A stretch of 64,000 nucleotides of DNA from contig CAVTWS010000008.1 in assembly GCA_963738445.1 (NCBI GenBank), positions 62,001-126,000 of the forward strand. Reading direction: 5' to 3'. Position 1 is the stretch's first letter. Each line of letters opens with the position of its first letter. Below, piece after piece: positions 36,270 to 45,285 of this stretch. Below the pieces are notes generated by a model. The model saw only the letters and a list, made by a program, of their open reading frames with translations, had not been told where the DNA came from and did not search any database. Origin of the DNA: CAVTWS01 sp963738445. Its GTDB lineage: Bacteria > Actinomycetota > Acidimicrobiia > Acidimicrobiales > SHLQ01. The position numbers were made by a program, and so were the translations under genes.

Positions 36270-37250
36270 TCATGGTCGACAGATGCGGCGTGGGCGGGGT
36301 CGACCCATCGCGCGGTAACGCGCCAGGTCGGCGCCCACCGAGCGGGTGTGGGCGGTCACGTCCGTGAGCAGGTCGGCGACCGACTCGGCCGGGACGCCCT
36401 GGACCGACACCGTGACCGGCAGTCGGAAGCTCGACGACACGGCGTGGACGGGAATGGAGATCATGCTGACCGCCGCCCGACCGGGTGCCGGGCGAGGGAT
36501 GGGTTCGACGCGTATCGACAGCAGCTGGTCGAAGTCCGACGGACACACGTCGGCCTCGGCCGGCAAGGCATCGCGGGCGACCGCCCGAGCCATGGCCAGC
36601 AGCGACGCCAGGGGCACCGACCGGCCCGCCCGGGCGTACCAGGCGAGGAACACGCCGGCGGCCCCGGGGAGCGAGCGCTCCCACTCGGCTCGGAACTCCG
36701 GCGGCGCGAGCTCTCCGGAGGTCGACGCCGAGCCGATGGCCGTGACGAGCGCAGTCACCACGGCGTCGTGCAAGGGACCGACCTCGAGGGACGACAGGAG
36801 ATCGAGCAGCCGACGCACGATGGCGACGTGTTGCCGTTCGTCGGGTCGGTGGCGCGAATCGATGTAGAGCCATCGCTCGATGCCCGACAGCTGCAGCCGC
36901 ACCGCCCAATCGGGGACGGACGGGGTGTCGGCGGCGGCGCCGGCCAGCCAGTCGATGTACCACGCCCGTTGCTCGGGGGTGAGCGCCGAATAGGCCGGAC
37001 CTCGCCCGTCCGCCTCGCCGTCGACGTCGAGCGCCCAGACACCGACGGACGCCGCTTCGGCGGCCGCTACGGGCAACGAGGGGTCGATGACCGAGGGCTC
37101 CTGGTCGCCTCCGGTGTCGTGGACGGCGGGGATGCCCGAACCCACGTACGCGAGGACCTCCACCAGGGTCCGCCCCGCCACTTCGACGCGGCCCTCGGCA
37201 CCGATCCAACGCGCCGGGCCGGGCCCCTCGTCCGTCGCCCACTGACTCAT
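36270..37250 (-). CDS. TerB_N-domain protein
   Basis: 326-residue protein. Residues ~88-180 match the TerB_N pattern: ALTPEQRAWYIDWLAGAAAD, LSGIERWLYIDS, then HVAIVRRLLDLL. TerB_N proteins usually continue into TerB and TerB_C domains in one chain and are linked by context to stress and surface processes; no biochemical role is established. Here the following domains are in the next gene. ATG at 37250 has AGGAGGG 10 bp upstream. No TerC, TerD or helicase gene is nearby. Confidence 0.6.
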   Translation of the reverse strand: MSQWATDEGPGPARWIGAEGRVEVAGRTLVEVLAYVGSGIPAVHDTGGDQEPSVIDPSLPVAAAEAASVGVWALDVDGEADGRGPAYSALTPEQRAWYIDWLAGAAADTPSVPDWAVRLQLSGIERWLYIDSRHRPDERQHVAIVRRLLDLLSSLEVGPLHDAVVTALVTAIGSASTSGELAPPEFRAEWERSLPGAAGVFLAWYARAGRSVPLASLLAMARAVARDALPAEADVCPSDFDQLLSIRVEPIPRPAPGRAAVSMISIPVHAVSSSFRLPVTVSVQGVPAESVADLLTDVTAHTRSVGADLARYRAMGRPRPRRICRP

Positions 37251-37442
37251 CTCGTCGTCGCCCTCCTGGATCGCCCTGGATCACACGGGAAGCGACATCG
37301 ACCTATCGCTCCCGGGGCGCGTGTGTGACATCTCAACCCGCACCCACCACACAACGTAGTAAAGGAACGGCAAACTCTCCACAACACGTCGGAAAGCGTT
37401 GGCAAACAGCAAGCGGCGCCGAGGTGCCGGCCGTACGCAGGA
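37251..37442. other. Intergenic region with lower GC
   Basis: 192 bp between the acyl-CoA synthetase stop and the TerB_N start, both on the minus strand. It contains a relatively AT-rich stretch (about 37330-37410) that is the likely promoter region for the TerB_N pair; no clear -10/-35 pair stands out. No RNA gene or conserved ORF was seen. Confidence 0.5.
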
Positions 37443-38978
37443 TCAGTTGACCATCCGGTCCCGCCCGGTCCAATACGACTCGCGGAGCTTGAACTTCTGG
37501 AGCTTGCCGGTCGCCGTACGATCGAGCGCGTCCCGGAACTCGATCGACGTGGGGCACTTGAAGTGGGCGAGCTTCGATCGGCAGTGGGCGATCAGGTCGG
37601 CCTCGGTCGAACCGGCACCCGGGGCCAGGACCACGAGCGCCTTGACCGTCTCGCCCCACTTGTCGTGCGGCACGCCGATCACCGCGACCTCGAGCACCGA
37701 GGGATGGGAGAAGAGACAGTCCTCGACCTCGATCGACGACACGTTCTCGCCGCCGCTGATGATGACGTCCTTCTTCCGATCGAGGATCGAGACGTAGTTC
37801 TCCTCGTCGATCAGGCCACCGTCGCCCGTGTGGAACCAGCCGCCGGCGAGGGCGTCAGCCGTCGCCTCGGGTTGGTTCCAGTAGCTCTTGAGGACCACGT
37901 TGCCGCGGGCGAGCAGCTCCCCCTCGTCGGTGACCGAGAGGCGGACGCCCAGGGCCGGGGCCCCGGCGCGGCTCAACCGCCGCGCCCGCTCGGCCGGGTC
38001 GAGGTGGTCCCACTCGCGCCGGCCCCGGTTCATCGTGAGCAGCGGCGCGGTCTCGGTCAGGCCGTAGATCTGGATGAACTCCCAGCCCAGGTCGGTCTCC
38101 ACCCGCTCGATGGTGCGGGTCGGTGGCGGCGCGCCGGCGACGACGATGCGCACCCGGTCCCGTCCGGGGATCGGTCCGTCCCACTGCTCGGCCGCATCGA
38201 GCACGGAGGCCACGACGGCCGGGGCTCCACACATCAGCGTCACGCCGTGCGCCTCGACTCGCCGTAGGATCTCCGCCCCGTCGACCTTCCGCAACACCAC
38301 CTGCGGCACCCCCATGCCGGCGAGGGCGTAGGGCATGCCCCATCCGTTGCAGTGGAACATCGGCAGCGTGTGGAGGTAGACGTCACGATCGCTGACGCCC
38401 GCCTGCCACCCGAACGTGGCGGCGTTGACCCACAGGTTGCGGTGGGTCATCTCGACGCCCTTGGGGCGGGCGGTCGTGCCGCTCGTGTAGTTGATCGTCG
38501 CCGTCGTGTCCTCGTCCGGCTCCCACGGACTCGGCTCCGCGTCGAAGCGGTACAGGATCGCGTCGGACTCGGCACCGATCACGAACCGGTGACGAGCGGT
38601 GACGTGGGCGAGCGCCTCATCGAGCTCGGGGTCGATCAGGAGCACGTCCGCACCGCAGTGCTCGACGATGTACTCCACTTCGTCGGCTTGGAGGCGGAAG
38701 TTGATCGGCACCGCGACCCGACCCCAGGCCGGTGCACCGTAGAGCACCGTGAGCAACCGGGCTGCGTTCTGGGAGACGACCGCCACCCGGCCACCTCGGG
38801 GCACGCCCAGAGCCTCCAGACCGCCCGACAGGGCCCGGCTTCGCTCATACAGGTGCCGGTAGGTGAGCCCGTCGAGCGGTGGAGCGGGCTGAACGGGCTC
38901 GTCGACGACACCTTCGCGCTCTCCGTACACGAGCGCCGCCCGCTCGATGTGATCGCAGACGGTGAGCGCGACCTTCAT
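37443..38978 (-). CDS. Acyl-CoA synthetase (AMP-binding ligase)
   Basis: 511-residue member of the ANL superfamily that activates a carboxylic acid to its acyl-CoA through an acyl-AMP. The phosphate loop TSGTTARPKG is near residue 165, followed by YGLTETAPLL, the hinge DRKKDVIISGGENVSS and the catalytic Lys in TGKLQKF near the C-terminus. The GMPYALAGMG and HCNGWG motifs fit the fatty-acid/3-(methylthio)propionyl-CoA ligase group. ATG at 38978 has GGGGAGGA upstream; the open frame continues to 39779 but is antisense to the dioxygenase. Substrate unknown. Confidence 0.9.
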   Translation of the reverse strand: MKVALTVCDHIERAALVYGEREGVVDEPVQPAPPLDGLTYRHLYERSRALSGGLEALGVPRGGRVAVVSQNAARLLTVLYGAPAWGRVAVPINFRLQADEVEYIVEHCGADVLLIDPELDEALAHVTARHRFVIGAESDAILYRFDAEPSPWEPDEDTTATINYTSGTTARPKGVEMTHRNLWVNAATFGWQAGVSDRDVYLHTLPMFHCNGWGMPYALAGMGVPQVVLRKVDGAEILRRVEAHGVTLMCGAPAVVASVLDAAEQWDGPIPGRDRVRIVVAGAPPPTRTIERVETDLGWEFIQIYGLTETAPLLTMNRGRREWDHLDPAERARRLSRAGAPALGVRLSVTDEGELLARGNVVLKSYWNQPEATADALAGGWFHTGDGGLIDEENYVSILDRKKDVIISGGENVSSIEVEDCLFSHPSVLEVAVIGVPHDKWGETVKALVVLAPGAGSTEADLIAHCRSKLAHFKCPTSIEFRDALDRTATGKLQKFKLRESYWTGRDRMVN

Positions 38979-39146
38979 GTTCGTCCTCCCCCGGAACCGC
39001 TCCGAAACAACGGCGCCTTCAGCCTTCCACGTCGCCCTGCGGGGCGCCTCACCCCGACCACGGCGCATTCGGTGGCCACTCACAGCGAACTCACGGTTTT
39101 CTCGCCGATACTTGGCGGAACCACGACAGACCAGGGACCCCCTCCG

Positions 39147-40067
39147 ATGACCTCCGAACCCCTCCCCCGCTCTGTGGCCCGCCCTCTGGCCCGGCGTCGT
39201 TTCCTGCTCGGTTCGGGTGCCGCGCTCCTGCTCGCCGCGTGCAGCGACGACGACACGACCTCGGACGGCACGAGCTCTACCACCGCTCCGTCGAGCGGGT
39301 CCCCGGCGACTGGTGATTCGGGCGCCACGACCGAGTCGACGACCACGACCGCGGTCAGCGCCGACCCGCCGTCCGACACCGCCGGGTCCGACGCCAGGAC
39401 CCTCACCGCCGCAGACTTCGACGGCCTCGCCACCTGCGTGTTGTTGCCCGAGCTCACCGCGGGGCCCTTTCCTCTCGACGAGCAGTTCGATCGCCGTGAC
39501 ATCACCGAGGGGTACCCCGGCCACCCGGTTCGCCTCGGTCTCCGCGTCGTCGATGCGGCGTGCGCTCCAGTGCCCGGCGCGGCAGTCGAGATCTGGCACT
39601 CCGATGCCACCGGCGACTACTCGGCCTTCACGGACAACGGGGGCGGCAAGGACGAGGGTTCGGGAACGACCTTCCTCCGCGGCACCCAGACCGCGAACGA
39701 CGACGGCATCGTCGAGTTCCTGACGATCTACCCGGGCTGGTATCGGGGCCGGGCCGTCCACGTGCATCTCCGGGTCCACCTCGACGACGTCACGGTGTTG
39801 ACGAGCCAGATGTTCTTCGACGAGGCCTACACGGCGTCGGTGTACGGGGCCGCGCCGTACGACGAGTTCGGCCTGCCCGACACCAGCAATGCGCAGGACG
39901 GCATCGCCGGAGACCCCGCCGGTCAGGGCACGCTGCTGGTCACCACCGCGGCCGACACGTCCGCCGGGCCCGGCACCCTCGCCCTGCTGAACCTCGGCAT
40001 CGACCCCGACGCCGTGTCCACCGGCGGCGCGGGAGGCCCCGGCGGCAACGGACCGGGAGGCGCGTGA
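39147..40067 (+). CDS. Exported intradiol ring-cleavage dioxygenase (Tat-type lipoprotein)
   Basis: 306-residue protein. The signal has a twin-arginine stretch (RRRFLL, residues 16-21), a hydrophobic core and a lipobox ending at Cys32, then a ~60-residue Ser/Thr linker. The catalytic domain carries the non-heme Fe(III) ligands of protocatechuate/catechol 1,2-dioxygenases: Tyr in EIWHSDATGDY, and Tyr/His/His in YPGWYRGRAVHVH. A secreted, membrane-anchored form is unusual compared with cytosolic catechol dioxygenases. The C-terminus is Gly-rich. Three bases separate its stop from the response-regulator ATG, so it is in an operon with a two-component system. Confidence 0.88.
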   Translation: MTSEPLPRSVARPLARRRFLLGSGAALLLAACSDDDTTSDGTSSTTAPSSGSPATGDSGATTESTTTTAVSADPPSDTAGSDARTLTAADFDGLATCVLLPELTAGPFPLDEQFDRRDITEGYPGHPVRLGLRVVDAACAPVPGAAVEIWHSDATGDYSAFTDNGGGKDEGSGTTFLRGTQTANDDGIVEFLTIYPGWYRGRAVHVHLRVHLDDVTVLTSQMFFDEAYTASVYGAAPYDEFGLPDTSNAQDGIAGDPAGQGTLLVTTAADTSAGPGTLALLNLGIDPDAVSTGGAGGPGGNGPGGA

Positions 40068-40069
40068 TC

Positions 40070-40756
40070 ATGGGAAGCCCGCACCTGCTCGTCGTCGACG
40101 ACGAGGACAACCTGCGCAGCATGCTGGTCGCGGCCCTGCGCCACAACGGCTTCGAGGTCAGTTCGGCGGCCACTGGCCGCGAAGGTTTGACGGCGGTGGG
40201 CGAGATGCAACCCGACCTCGTCGTCCTCGATGTCATGCTCCCCGATCTCGACGGGTTCGAGGTGTGCCGGCGGCTCCGTGCCGGAGGCGATCAGACCCCC
40301 ATCCTGTTCCTCACCGCCCGGGACAGCACGGCGGACAAGGTGCTCGGTCTCACCACCGGCGGCGACGACTACCTCCACAAACCGTTCAGCCTCGAAGAGC
40401 TCGTGGCCCGGATCGGCGCCGTCCTGCGACGAACGGGCCACGCGCCCGAAGACGGCAACGTCATGTCCTGCGAGGACCTCGTCATGGACGAGGACGCCCA
40501 CCTCGTCACCCGGGCCGGCCAGGAGGTGGCGCTGTCACCCACCGAGTACAACCTCCTGCACTACCTCCTGCTCAACAAGGGAAAGGTGGTCTCGAAGGCG
40601 CAGATCCTCGACCGCGTGTGGCAGTACGACTTCGGTGGCGACGGTGGCGTCGTCGAAACCTACGTCGGATACCTCCGCCGCAAGATCGACACGGTCGAGC
40701 CCCGGCTCCTCCACACGGTGCGCGGCGTGGGCTACTCGCTGCGACCGCCGCGGTAG
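40070..40756 (+). CDS. OmpR/PhoB-type response regulator
   Basis: 228-residue regulator. The receiver domain has the acidic pocket (DDED at 10-13), phospho-acceptor Asp54 in VVLDVMLPD, and Lys104 in HKPFS. The C-terminal winged helix contains LSPTEYNLLHYLLLNKGKVV and ETYVGYLRRKID, the DNA-recognition part. It directly follows the dioxygenase and precedes the sensor kinase by 7 bp. Expected to bind DNA when phosphorylated by that kinase. Confidence 0.95.
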   Translation: MGSPHLLVVDDEDNLRSMLVAALRHNGFEVSSAATGREGLTAVGEMQPDLVVLDVMLPDLDGFEVCRRLRAGGDQTPILFLTARDSTADKVLGLTTGGDDYLHKPFSLEELVARIGAVLRRTGHAPEDGNVMSCEDLVMDEDAHLVTRAGQEVALSPTEYNLLHYLLLNKGKVVSKAQILDRVWQYDFGGDGGVVETYVGYLRRKIDTVEPRLLHTVRGVGYSLRPPR

Positions 40757-40763
40757 GTCCCCG

Positions 40764-42224
40764 GTGTCGCTCAAGGCTCGTCTGCTGGCCGGCATCGGGG
40801 TCGTCCTCCTCGTCCTCGTGCTCGCTCTCGCCCTGATCTACCGGGGCGCCCGAGGCGGCCTGCTCGAGCAGGTCGACAACCGCCTGGCCGAGGCGAGCGA
40901 CGAGGACCGCCGGGGCCCGTTCGGCAACGGCCCGCCGATCGAGTACTTCAGGGAAGATGGCACGGCGTTCTTCGGGCCATTCGCGGGCAACGACGGTGAC
41001 AGCCCCGGGGGCGCGCCGGAGCGATTCAGCGATCTGTACGAGGGCATCGTGCGGGCGCAGGACGGCGCGGTCGTCACCCTCTACACCCCCAACAGCGGCG
41101 GCAACGACGCTGCGCTCCCCCACCTCGAGGTCGACGAGGTCGCCCACGCCGCCGCCACCGGCACGCCCTACACGACCCACAGCGAGGGCAACGACGAGCG
41201 GTACCGCGTCGCGAGCAGTTCGTACGCCGACGGGTACTACGTCGTGTCGGCTCTGTCGCTCGCCGACATGGACGAGACGCTCGACCGCCTCCTGCTCGCC
41301 GAGGGGATCGGCGCCGCGGCCATCCTCGGCGTCCTGGCCCTGGTCGGTTGGTGGGTGATCCACCTGGGCATCCGGCCGGTGGAGTCGATGACCCGCACCG
41401 CCACGGCGATCGCCGACGGCGATCTCTCGCATCGAGTCGACGGTGTGAGCGGAGCGACCGAGGCCGGACGGCTCGGCGCCGCCCTGAACCAGATGCTCGG
41501 GACGATCGAGGCGTCGTTCGCCGAACGGGACCAGTCCGAGGCCAAGCTGCGCCAGTTCGTCGCCGACGCCTCGCACGAGCTGCGCACGCCCATCACCACG
41601 ATCCGCGGCTACGCCGAGCTCTACCGATCCGGTGGCCTCCGCGATCAGGACGAGCTCGACGAGGCGTTGCGCCGGACCCAGCAGGAGGCGGTGAGGATGT
41701 CCCGGCTGATCGACGACCTCCTGACCCTCGCCCGCCTCGATCAGCGCCGGCCCATGGATTCCCGCCCGGTCGACGTCAGCGTGCTGGTGCGAGACGCCGC
41801 CCGCGATGCCGGTGCAGTCGATCCCGCTCGGGTCGTCACCTCGACCGACGACGGCGAGGCGTGGGTGCTCGGCGACGACGACCGGCTCCGGCAGGTGCTG
41901 GCCAACGTCGTCGGCAATGCCCTCGTGCACACGCCGGCGACCGCGGCCGTCGACATCTCCGCCGCCCGCAACGGCTCGGCTGTGACCATCACCGTCCGCG
42001 ACGAAGGACCGGGCATGACCGCCGAGCAGGCGGACCGGGCGACCGAGCGGTTCTTCCGCGTCGACCCCGCCCGGTCCCGGCATCGGGGTGGGAGCGGCCT
42101 CGGCCTGGCCATCGCGGACACCACGGTGGCCGCCCACGGAGGGCGCCTCGACGTGACCAGCGCACCCGGCGACGGCACCTCCATCATCATCACCCTGCCC
42201 CTCCTGCCCGCGCCTCCGACCTGA
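40764..42224 (+). CDS. Sensor histidine kinase (EnvZ/BaeS-type)
   Basis: 486-residue membrane kinase. TM1 spans about residues 6-25, an extracytoplasmic sensor of ~145 residues follows (acidic and glycine-rich), TM2 about 175-197, then HAMP. The phospho-accepting His is in ADASHELRTP near residue 270; the ATPase boxes are NVVGNALVHT (N), VRDEGPGM (G1) and GGSGLGLAI (G2). GTG start at 40764. It is coupled with the response regulator and dioxygenase, so the sensor domain may monitor a substrate or product of the exported enzyme (inference). Confidence 0.95.
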   Translation: MSLKARLLAGIGVVLLVLVLALALIYRGARGGLLEQVDNRLAEASDEDRRGPFGNGPPIEYFREDGTAFFGPFAGNDGDSPGGAPERFSDLYEGIVRAQDGAVVTLYTPNSGGNDAALPHLEVDEVAHAAATGTPYTTHSEGNDERYRVASSSYADGYYVVSALSLADMDETLDRLLLAEGIGAAAILGVLALVGWWVIHLGIRPVESMTRTATAIADGDLSHRVDGVSGATEAGRLGAALNQMLGTIEASFAERDQSEAKLRQFVADASHELRTPITTIRGYAELYRSGGLRDQDELDEALRRTQQEAVRMSRLIDDLLTLARLDQRRPMDSRPVDVSVLVRDAARDAGAVDPARVVTSTDDGEAWVLGDDDRLRQVLANVVGNALVHTPATAAVDISAARNGSAVTITVRDEGPGMTAEQADRATERFFRVDPARSRHRGGSGLGLAIADTTVAAHGGRLDVTSAPGDGTSIIITLPLLPAPPT

Positions 42225-42267
42225 TCCCGCCTACCCGGGCCCAGTCGTCGCGAGCCCGGGAGGTCCC

Positions 42268-43062
42268 TTATGGCAGGCCGGCGATCTGGTCGCGCAGGAA
42301 CGCCTCGGGGTCCGAGGCCCGCCGCACCAGGATGTCGTGAACCTCCGGGTGGGTCAGGAGCAGGAACCGTCCCTCGTCGATGCCACCGACAACGATGTCC
42401 GCGACCTCGTCCGGGTCGAGCAGGCGCAGGGTCGGCGCCGCCATCGGAACCGGGTCCCCGTAGAAGCGCATCTGCTCGACGATGTTGGTCATCACCGGTC
42501 CCGGGCACAGGCACGACACGCCGACCCCGCGGGGCCGTCCGTACATGGCCAACGATTCGGCCAGGGCGATGACGGCCGCTTTGGTCGCGGTGTACGGGCT
42601 GCGATCCCACGAGTAGGGGTAGAGCGCGTTGGTCGACGCGGTGAACACCAGGTACCCGGACCCGCCCTCGATCATGGCGGGCAGGAAGGCGTGCTGGAGG
42701 CGGACCGCCGCCATCAGGTTGACCTCGATCAGGCGCTCCCAGGACTCGATCGGGATGTCCTCGGGGCGGCCACTGGCGAGCACCCCCACGTTGCTCATCA
42801 CCAGTCCGATGTCGCCGAAGTGGCGGCGAGCGGTGTCGTGGAGGGCGACGATGTCGGCGGCGGTACCGACGTCGCAGACGCAACCGATCGCGTCGACGCC
42901 CAGCTCGATCGCCTCGGCGACCACCGATGCCACCCGGTCCGGATCGAGGTCGGCGATCACGACCGGCGACCCGCGGCGGGCGAAGGCGAGGGCGCTCGAC
43001 CGTCCGATCCCGCTGCCGGCGCCGGTCACCACGGCCGGGCGGGACCAGTCGTGGCCGCTCAC
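42268..43062 (-). CDS. SDR-family oxidoreductase
   Basis: 264-residue classical SDR. TGAGSGIG Rossmann motif at residues 13-20, NVGV in place of NAGI, the Ser of FTASTNALYP, and catalytic Tyr/Lys in YTATKAAV. The proline/methionine segment PGPVMTNIVEQM forms the substrate lid. The GTG at 43062 overlaps the stop of the SnoaL-like gene (GTGA), so the two are co-translated. Substrate not predictable; the partner suggests a cyclic or aromatic intermediate (inference). Confidence 0.87.
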   Translation of the reverse strand: MSGHDWSRPAVVTGAGSGIGRSSALAFARRGSPVVIADLDPDRVASVVAEAIELGVDAIGCVCDVGTAADIVALHDTARRHFGDIGLVMSNVGVLASGRPEDIPIESWERLIEVNLMAAVRLQHAFLPAMIEGGSGYLVFTASTNALYPYSWDRSPYTATKAAVIALAESLAMYGRPRGVGVSCLCPGPVMTNIVEQMRFYGDPVPMAAPTLRLLDPDEVADIVVGGIDEGRFLLLTHPEVHDILVRRASDPEAFLRDQIAGLP

Positions 43063-43526
43063 CGTGTCTCGCTCACTTGGTCGCCGCCGTCCTCGTAGTA
43101 GGGGAGGTAGAAGTAGTAGAGGCGCTCGCTGAAGAGCCAGCGGCCGTCGACCCGCCGGAAGCGGTCGTGGTAGTAGCCGTGGAACCCGGGTTGCTCGCCG
43201 CCGGTGACCGGTGAGTGCATGAGGCACGTCCCGCGGCCCTCGTCGCCGTCGATCACGATGATCTCGTTGGCGATGATGGGCACCACCTGCACCGGGGTCG
43301 GTGAGGTGAGGGCGCCGAGGGTCGTGCGGAACGACTCGCGTCCCTCGATCCGGGTGCGGTTGCCCGGGCCGCCGGGAGCCTCGAACACGGCGTCCTCGGT
43401 GAAGAGGTCCGCCACGGTGGCGAACTGGCTCCGCGCCGCCAGCCAGGCGTACCGGGCCCGCAGCTCGGAGATCTGGGCTCTCGCTTCCAGTTGCGCCACG
43501 CGTTCCTCGAGTGTCGACACGGCCAT
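43059..43526 (-). CDS. SnoaL-like (NTF2-fold) protein
   Basis: 155-residue protein of the SnoaL_4-type NTF2 fold, common next to SDRs in actinobacterial steroid and aromatic pathways. LEARAQISELRARYAWLAAR forms the first helices, with LFTEDAVFEAP and the paired aromatic C-terminus FSERLYYFYLPYYEDGG. Possible hydratase, isomerase or ring-hydroxylating small-subunit-like role; no reaction can be assigned. Starts 77 bp from the divergent prfC gene. Confidence 0.75.
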   Translation of the reverse strand: MAVSTLEERVAQLEARAQISELRARYAWLAARSQFATVADLFTEDAVFEAPGGPGNRTRIEGRESFRTTLGALTSPTPVQVVPIIANEIIVIDGDEGRGTCLMHSPVTGGEQPGFHGYYHDRFRRVDGRWLFSERLYYFYLPYYEDGGDQVSETR

Positions 43527-43603
43527 CCCCCTCTGTCCCCGCCATATCGGCGGAACGTGGGGACAAGTGTCGCGCTCGGCGACGACGGGGCGAGAATGGA
43601 TCC

Positions 43604-45223
43604 GTGACCCTGCCCGCTGAGACCCTGCCCGCTGAATCCCTGCTCGCCCCCGGATCGGTGGGAGCAGAAGCGGCGCGCCGGCGCACCTTCGCCATCATCA
43701 GCCACCCCGACGCCGGCAAGACGACCCTGACCGAGAAGTTCCTCCTCTACGCCGGCGCGATCGTCGAAGCGGGCGCGGTCCGGGCCCGCGCCGGGCGCCG
43801 GCAGGCAACTTCGGACTGGATGGCGATGGAGCAGCAGCGGGGCATCTCCATCACCTCCACCGTGCTGCAGTTCCCCTATCGGGGTCACATGATCAACCTG
43901 CTCGACACCCCCGGCCACCGCGACTTCAGCGAGGACACCTACCGGGTGCTCGCCGCTGCGGACGCCGCCGTCATGGTCCTCGATGTCGCCAAAGGCGTCG
44001 AGACCCAGACCCGCAAGCTCTTCGAGGTGTGTCGGGCCCGCAATCTGCCCATCCTCACGTTCCTCAACAAGTGCGACCGCCCCGGTCGCGATCCGCTCGA
44101 GTTGCTCGACGAGATCGAGCAGCAGATCCAGTTGCGGCCCACCCCCGTCACCTGGCCGGTGGGTTCCCCCGGCGATTTCCGCGGCGTGATCGATCGCCGG
44201 TCGGGCCAGTTCGTCCGCTTCGCCCGCACCGCCCGTGGGTCCACCGAGGCTGGCGAGGAGCTCGTCGACCGTGAGCGGGCGGCCGTCGAGGAGGGCGACG
44301 CCTGGGTGCAGGCGATCAACGACATCGACCTGCTCGATGCCGTCGAGGCCGACTTCGACCGCGACACGTTCCTGACGGGCGAGTCGAGCCCGGTGTTCGT
44401 GGGCTCGGCCCTCACCAACTTCGGCGTCCGCCACCTGCTCGACGCCGTCGTCGATCTGGCGCCGGCGCCCACCCCACGGGTCGACACCGAGGGGCGATCG
44501 CGCCCGCTCGACTCGCCGTTCTCGGCCTTCGTGTTCAAGATGCAGGCGAACATGGACCCGGCTCACCGGGACCACGTGGCGTTCCTGCGGGTGTGCTCAG
44601 GGCGGTTCGAGCGCGGTGAGGTCGTCACCCACGGGGGCACGGGCAAGCCCTTCGCCACCAAGTACGCCACCACGGTCTTCGGCTCCGAGCGGGAAGCCCT
44701 CGACGTCGCCTATCCGGGCGACGTGATCGGCCTCGTCAACGCCAGCGACCTGCGCATCGGCGACGCCCTCTACGCAGCCGACGAGGTCGCGTTCCCACCG
44801 ATCCCCGCCTTCGCCCCCGAGCTGTTCATGAGCGCCCGCCCGGCCGACGTGTCCCGCTTCAAGCAGTTCCGAAAGGGTCTGCACCAGCTCGGCCAGGAAG
44901 GTGTCGTCCAGGTGCTCACCGAGCCCGACGGCGACCCCACCCCGATCCTCGGCGCGGTCGGCCAGATGCAGTTCGAGGTGTTCGCCCACCGGCTCGAGCA
45001 CGAGTACGGCGCCGTGGTCCGGCTCGAGGCCACCGCCTTCAACGTGGCTCGCCGGACCGACGCGGAAACCGCCGCCGCCATGCGAGGTCTGCGCGGCGCC
45101 CGGGTCCTGGCCCGGGTCGACGGGGCGCTGCTCGCGCTGTTCGAGAGCCCGTGGTGGCTCGAGCGCGTCGTGGCCGATCACCCGGAGTGGACCCTGGAGC
45201 CCATCACCACCGGCCAGGTCTGA
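43604..45223 (+). CDS. prfC: Peptide chain release factor 3
   Basis: 539-residue translational GTPase, normal length for RF3, which recycles RF1/RF2 after termination. G1 SHPDAGKTT near residue 32, RGISITSTVLQF (switch I), LLDTPGHRDFSEDTYR (G3) and FLNKCDRPGRDP (G4) are all present. The C-terminal domain III motif MQFEVFAHRLEHEYGA is diagnostic. The GTG start gives a short N-terminal repeat (TLPAETLPAES) made by a 15-bp duplication. Confidence 0.95.
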   Translation: MTLPAETLPAESLLAPGSVGAEAARRRTFAIISHPDAGKTTLTEKFLLYAGAIVEAGAVRARAGRRQATSDWMAMEQQRGISITSTVLQFPYRGHMINLLDTPGHRDFSEDTYRVLAAADAAVMVLDVAKGVETQTRKLFEVCRARNLPILTFLNKCDRPGRDPLELLDEIEQQIQLRPTPVTWPVGSPGDFRGVIDRRSGQFVRFARTARGSTEAGEELVDRERAAVEEGDAWVQAINDIDLLDAVEADFDRDTFLTGESSPVFVGSALTNFGVRHLLDAVVDLAPAPTPRVDTEGRSRPLDSPFSAFVFKMQANMDPAHRDHVAFLRVCSGRFERGEVVTHGGTGKPFATKYATTVFGSEREALDVAYPGDVIGLVNASDLRIGDALYAADEVAFPPIPAFAPELFMSARPADVSRFKQFRKGLHQLGQEGVVQVLTEPDGDPTPILGAVGQMQFEVFAHRLEHEYGAVVRLEATAFNVARRTDAETAAAMRGLRGARVLARVDGALLALFESPWWLERVVADHPEWTLEPITTGQV

Positions 45224-45271
45224 GCGGCGAGTTGTCGGCCGGCGCGAGCCGGAATGACGCCGGGCCGTTGA

Positions 45272-45277
45272 TAGCGT
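45272..45277 (+). promoter_or_regulatory. Candidate leaderless -10 box TAGCGT
   Basis: TAGCGT ends 8 bp before the cyclophilin GTG at 45286. Confidence 0.5.
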
Positions 45278-45285
45278 CGTGCGCC

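Noticed and set aside
36265..37284. 339-residue open frame overlapping the TerB_N gene on the same strand
   Set aside because: Arg/Gly-rich out-of-frame translation; the other frame has the TerB_N pattern and a good ribosome site.
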